Position numbers and translations under genes: made by a program. Below are positions 5,771 through 6,593 of a stretch of 6,593 nucleotides of DNA, in pieces. Position 1 is the stretch's first letter. Each line of letters begins with the position of its first letter. Under the pieces are notes generated by a model. It was not told where the DNA came from. It did not search any database and worked only from the letters and a program-made list of their open reading frames with translations. The DNA comes from Helicobacteraceae bacterium (GTDB taxonomy: Bacteria > Campylobacterota > Campylobacteria > Campylobacterales > Sulfurimonadaceae): positions 1 through 6,593 of the forward strand of contig JAMOQV010000162.1 in the NCBI GenBank assembly GCA_027068615.1, in the 5' to 3' direction.

Positions 5771-6584
5771 TGAACTAGAAGCTTTTTTAGAATATATAAC
5801 TGTTACAAAAGCTCTTAGTAAAAAAAGTATTCAAGCTTATAGAACTGATTTGAGTTTAATAGAAGAGGAGTTGAAAAAGCCTCTTATTAAGTTAGATTCA
5901 AACGCAGTTTTGTCATCTTTAGTTAAATATGAAAACAAAAGAACACTAAACAGAAAGCTCTCAGCTATAAATGCTTTTTTTGATTTTTGTTATAAAAGTC
6001 AATTTTCAGATGACAAGATAAAGATAAAATTTGCAAAAATTCCAAAACTACTTCCAAAATTTCTTTCTTATAATGATATACAAAACTCTTTAATACTTAT
6101 AGACAGAACAACATGGATAGGTAAGAGAGATTATGCTCTTATACTTTTTTTATATGCTAGTGGAACTCGTATAAGTGAATGTTTAGATTTAACAAGAGAT
6201 GATTTTGAAGATGAGTGGCTTCATATAAGACATGCAAAAGGGGAAAAAGAGAGAATTATTCCCATAGCAAAAATAGCCATAGATGCTATAAAAGAGTATC
6301 TTTTAGAGATAAAATGGGAAAAAGAGTTTATATGGTGTAACTACAAAGGTGATAAACTAAGTCGTATATCTGCTTATAAGATCACTCAAAAGTATCTAGG
6401 CGTAAGTCCTCATGTTCTTCGTCACTCTTATGCCACTTCACTTATAACTGGTGGAGCAGATTTAAGGGTGGTTCAAGAGTTATTAGGTCATGCTTCACTT
6501 TTAACTACACAGATATATACACATATACAAAGACAGGATTTGCAAAGTACTGTTGAAGCCTGTCATCCTATGAATAAGAAATAA
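5757..6584 (+). CDS. Xer-like tyrosine recombinase
   Basis: This is a complete 275-residue tyrosine recombinase. An N-terminal core-binding domain (about 1-95, with TKALSKKSIQAYRTDL) precedes the catalytic domain (about 100-265). All catalytic residues are present: Arg138 (SGTRIS), Lys161 (HAKGEKER), His219 and Arg222 (SPHVLRHSYAT), His245 (LLGHASLLTTQIY) and the nucleophile Tyr254. Such enzymes resolve chromosome dimers at a dif site or act as integrases. In Campylobacter and Helicobacter the dimer resolvase XerH is about 355 residues, so this protein is closer in size to XerC, XerD or archaeal XerA. It starts with ATG 14 bp inside the end of the BamB-like gene, with no clear ribosome site, implying translational coupling. 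Nothing in the window looks like phage or island DNA, which argues for a resident Xer-type enzyme. I saw no dif-like site. The catalytic family is certain; the specific role is open. Confidence 0.9.
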   Translation: MKISNELEAFLEYITVTKALSKKSIQAYRTDLSLIEEELKKPLIKLDSNAVLSSLVKYENKRTLNRKLSAINAFFDFCYKSQFSDDKIKIKFAKIPKLLPKFLSYNDIQNSLILIDRTTWIGKRDYALILFLYASGTRISECLDLTRDDFEDEWLHIRHAKGEKERIIPIAKIAIDAIKEYLLEIKWEKEFIWCNYKGDKLSRISAYKITQKYLGVSPHVLRHSYATSLITGGADLRVVQELLGHASLLTTQIYTHIQRQDLQSTVEACHPMNKK

Positions 6585-6593
6585 TCTATAAAA

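Noticed and set aside
5757..6584. The recombinase considered as the integrase of a genomic island or integron.
   Set aside because: It lies in a compact housekeeping-type operon with no tRNA gene, attachment repeats or cassette array nearby, and its base composition resembles its neighbours.

Overview
The window looks like chromosomal DNA of a motile, AT-rich member of the Campylobacterota (epsilonproteobacteria), perhaps a Sulfurimonas/Sulfurovum/Arcobacter-type lineage. This rests on the low GC, the lysine/isoleucine-rich proteins, a flgH gene behind a sigma-54-type promoter (established for Campylobacter and Helicobacter flagella), and a gatC-pilT pair. The genus cannot be fixed from the sequence. 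The window holds eight genes. No rRNA, tRNA, insertion sequence, CRISPR array or phage module is visible, and coding density is very high.

Left region (1-2650). A yqeY-family gene (minus strand) and flgH (plus strand) diverge from a 38-bp gap. In that gap a sigma-54 -24/-12 element pointing at flgH overlaps the leader and predicted start of transcription of yqeY. The predicted flgH transcript has almost no 5' leader. flgH overlaps by 23 bp a gene starting with TTG. That gene encodes a 479-residue, probably exported protein with a transglutaminase-like C-terminal domain, in which the expected catalytic cysteine is alanine. A 14-bp perfect hairpin then serves as a shared terminator for this gene and the convergent pilT.

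Middle region (2651-4165). gatC and pilT form a minus-strand operon with a 12-bp gap. They encode the small subunit of the tRNA-dependent amidotransferase and the type IV pilus retraction ATPase. A 111-bp spacer contains back-to-back promoters, one for gatC-pilT and one for the plus-strand operon that follows.

Right region (4166-6584). Three tightly packed plus-strand genes encode a single-pass membrane protein of YfgM type, a lipoprotein with beta-propeller-like repeats resembling BamB, and a short Xer-like tyrosine recombinase. The order YfgM-like then BamB-like matches the enterobacterial yfgM-bamB arrangement and suggests an envelope-biogenesis role.

Most of the window is ordinary housekeeping, motility and envelope DNA. 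The points most worth a second look are the overlapping sigma-54/sigma-70 promoters at flgH/yqeY, the cysteine-free transglutaminase-like protein coupled to flgH, and the candidate YfgM/BamB pair. I see no convincing new multi-gene system.
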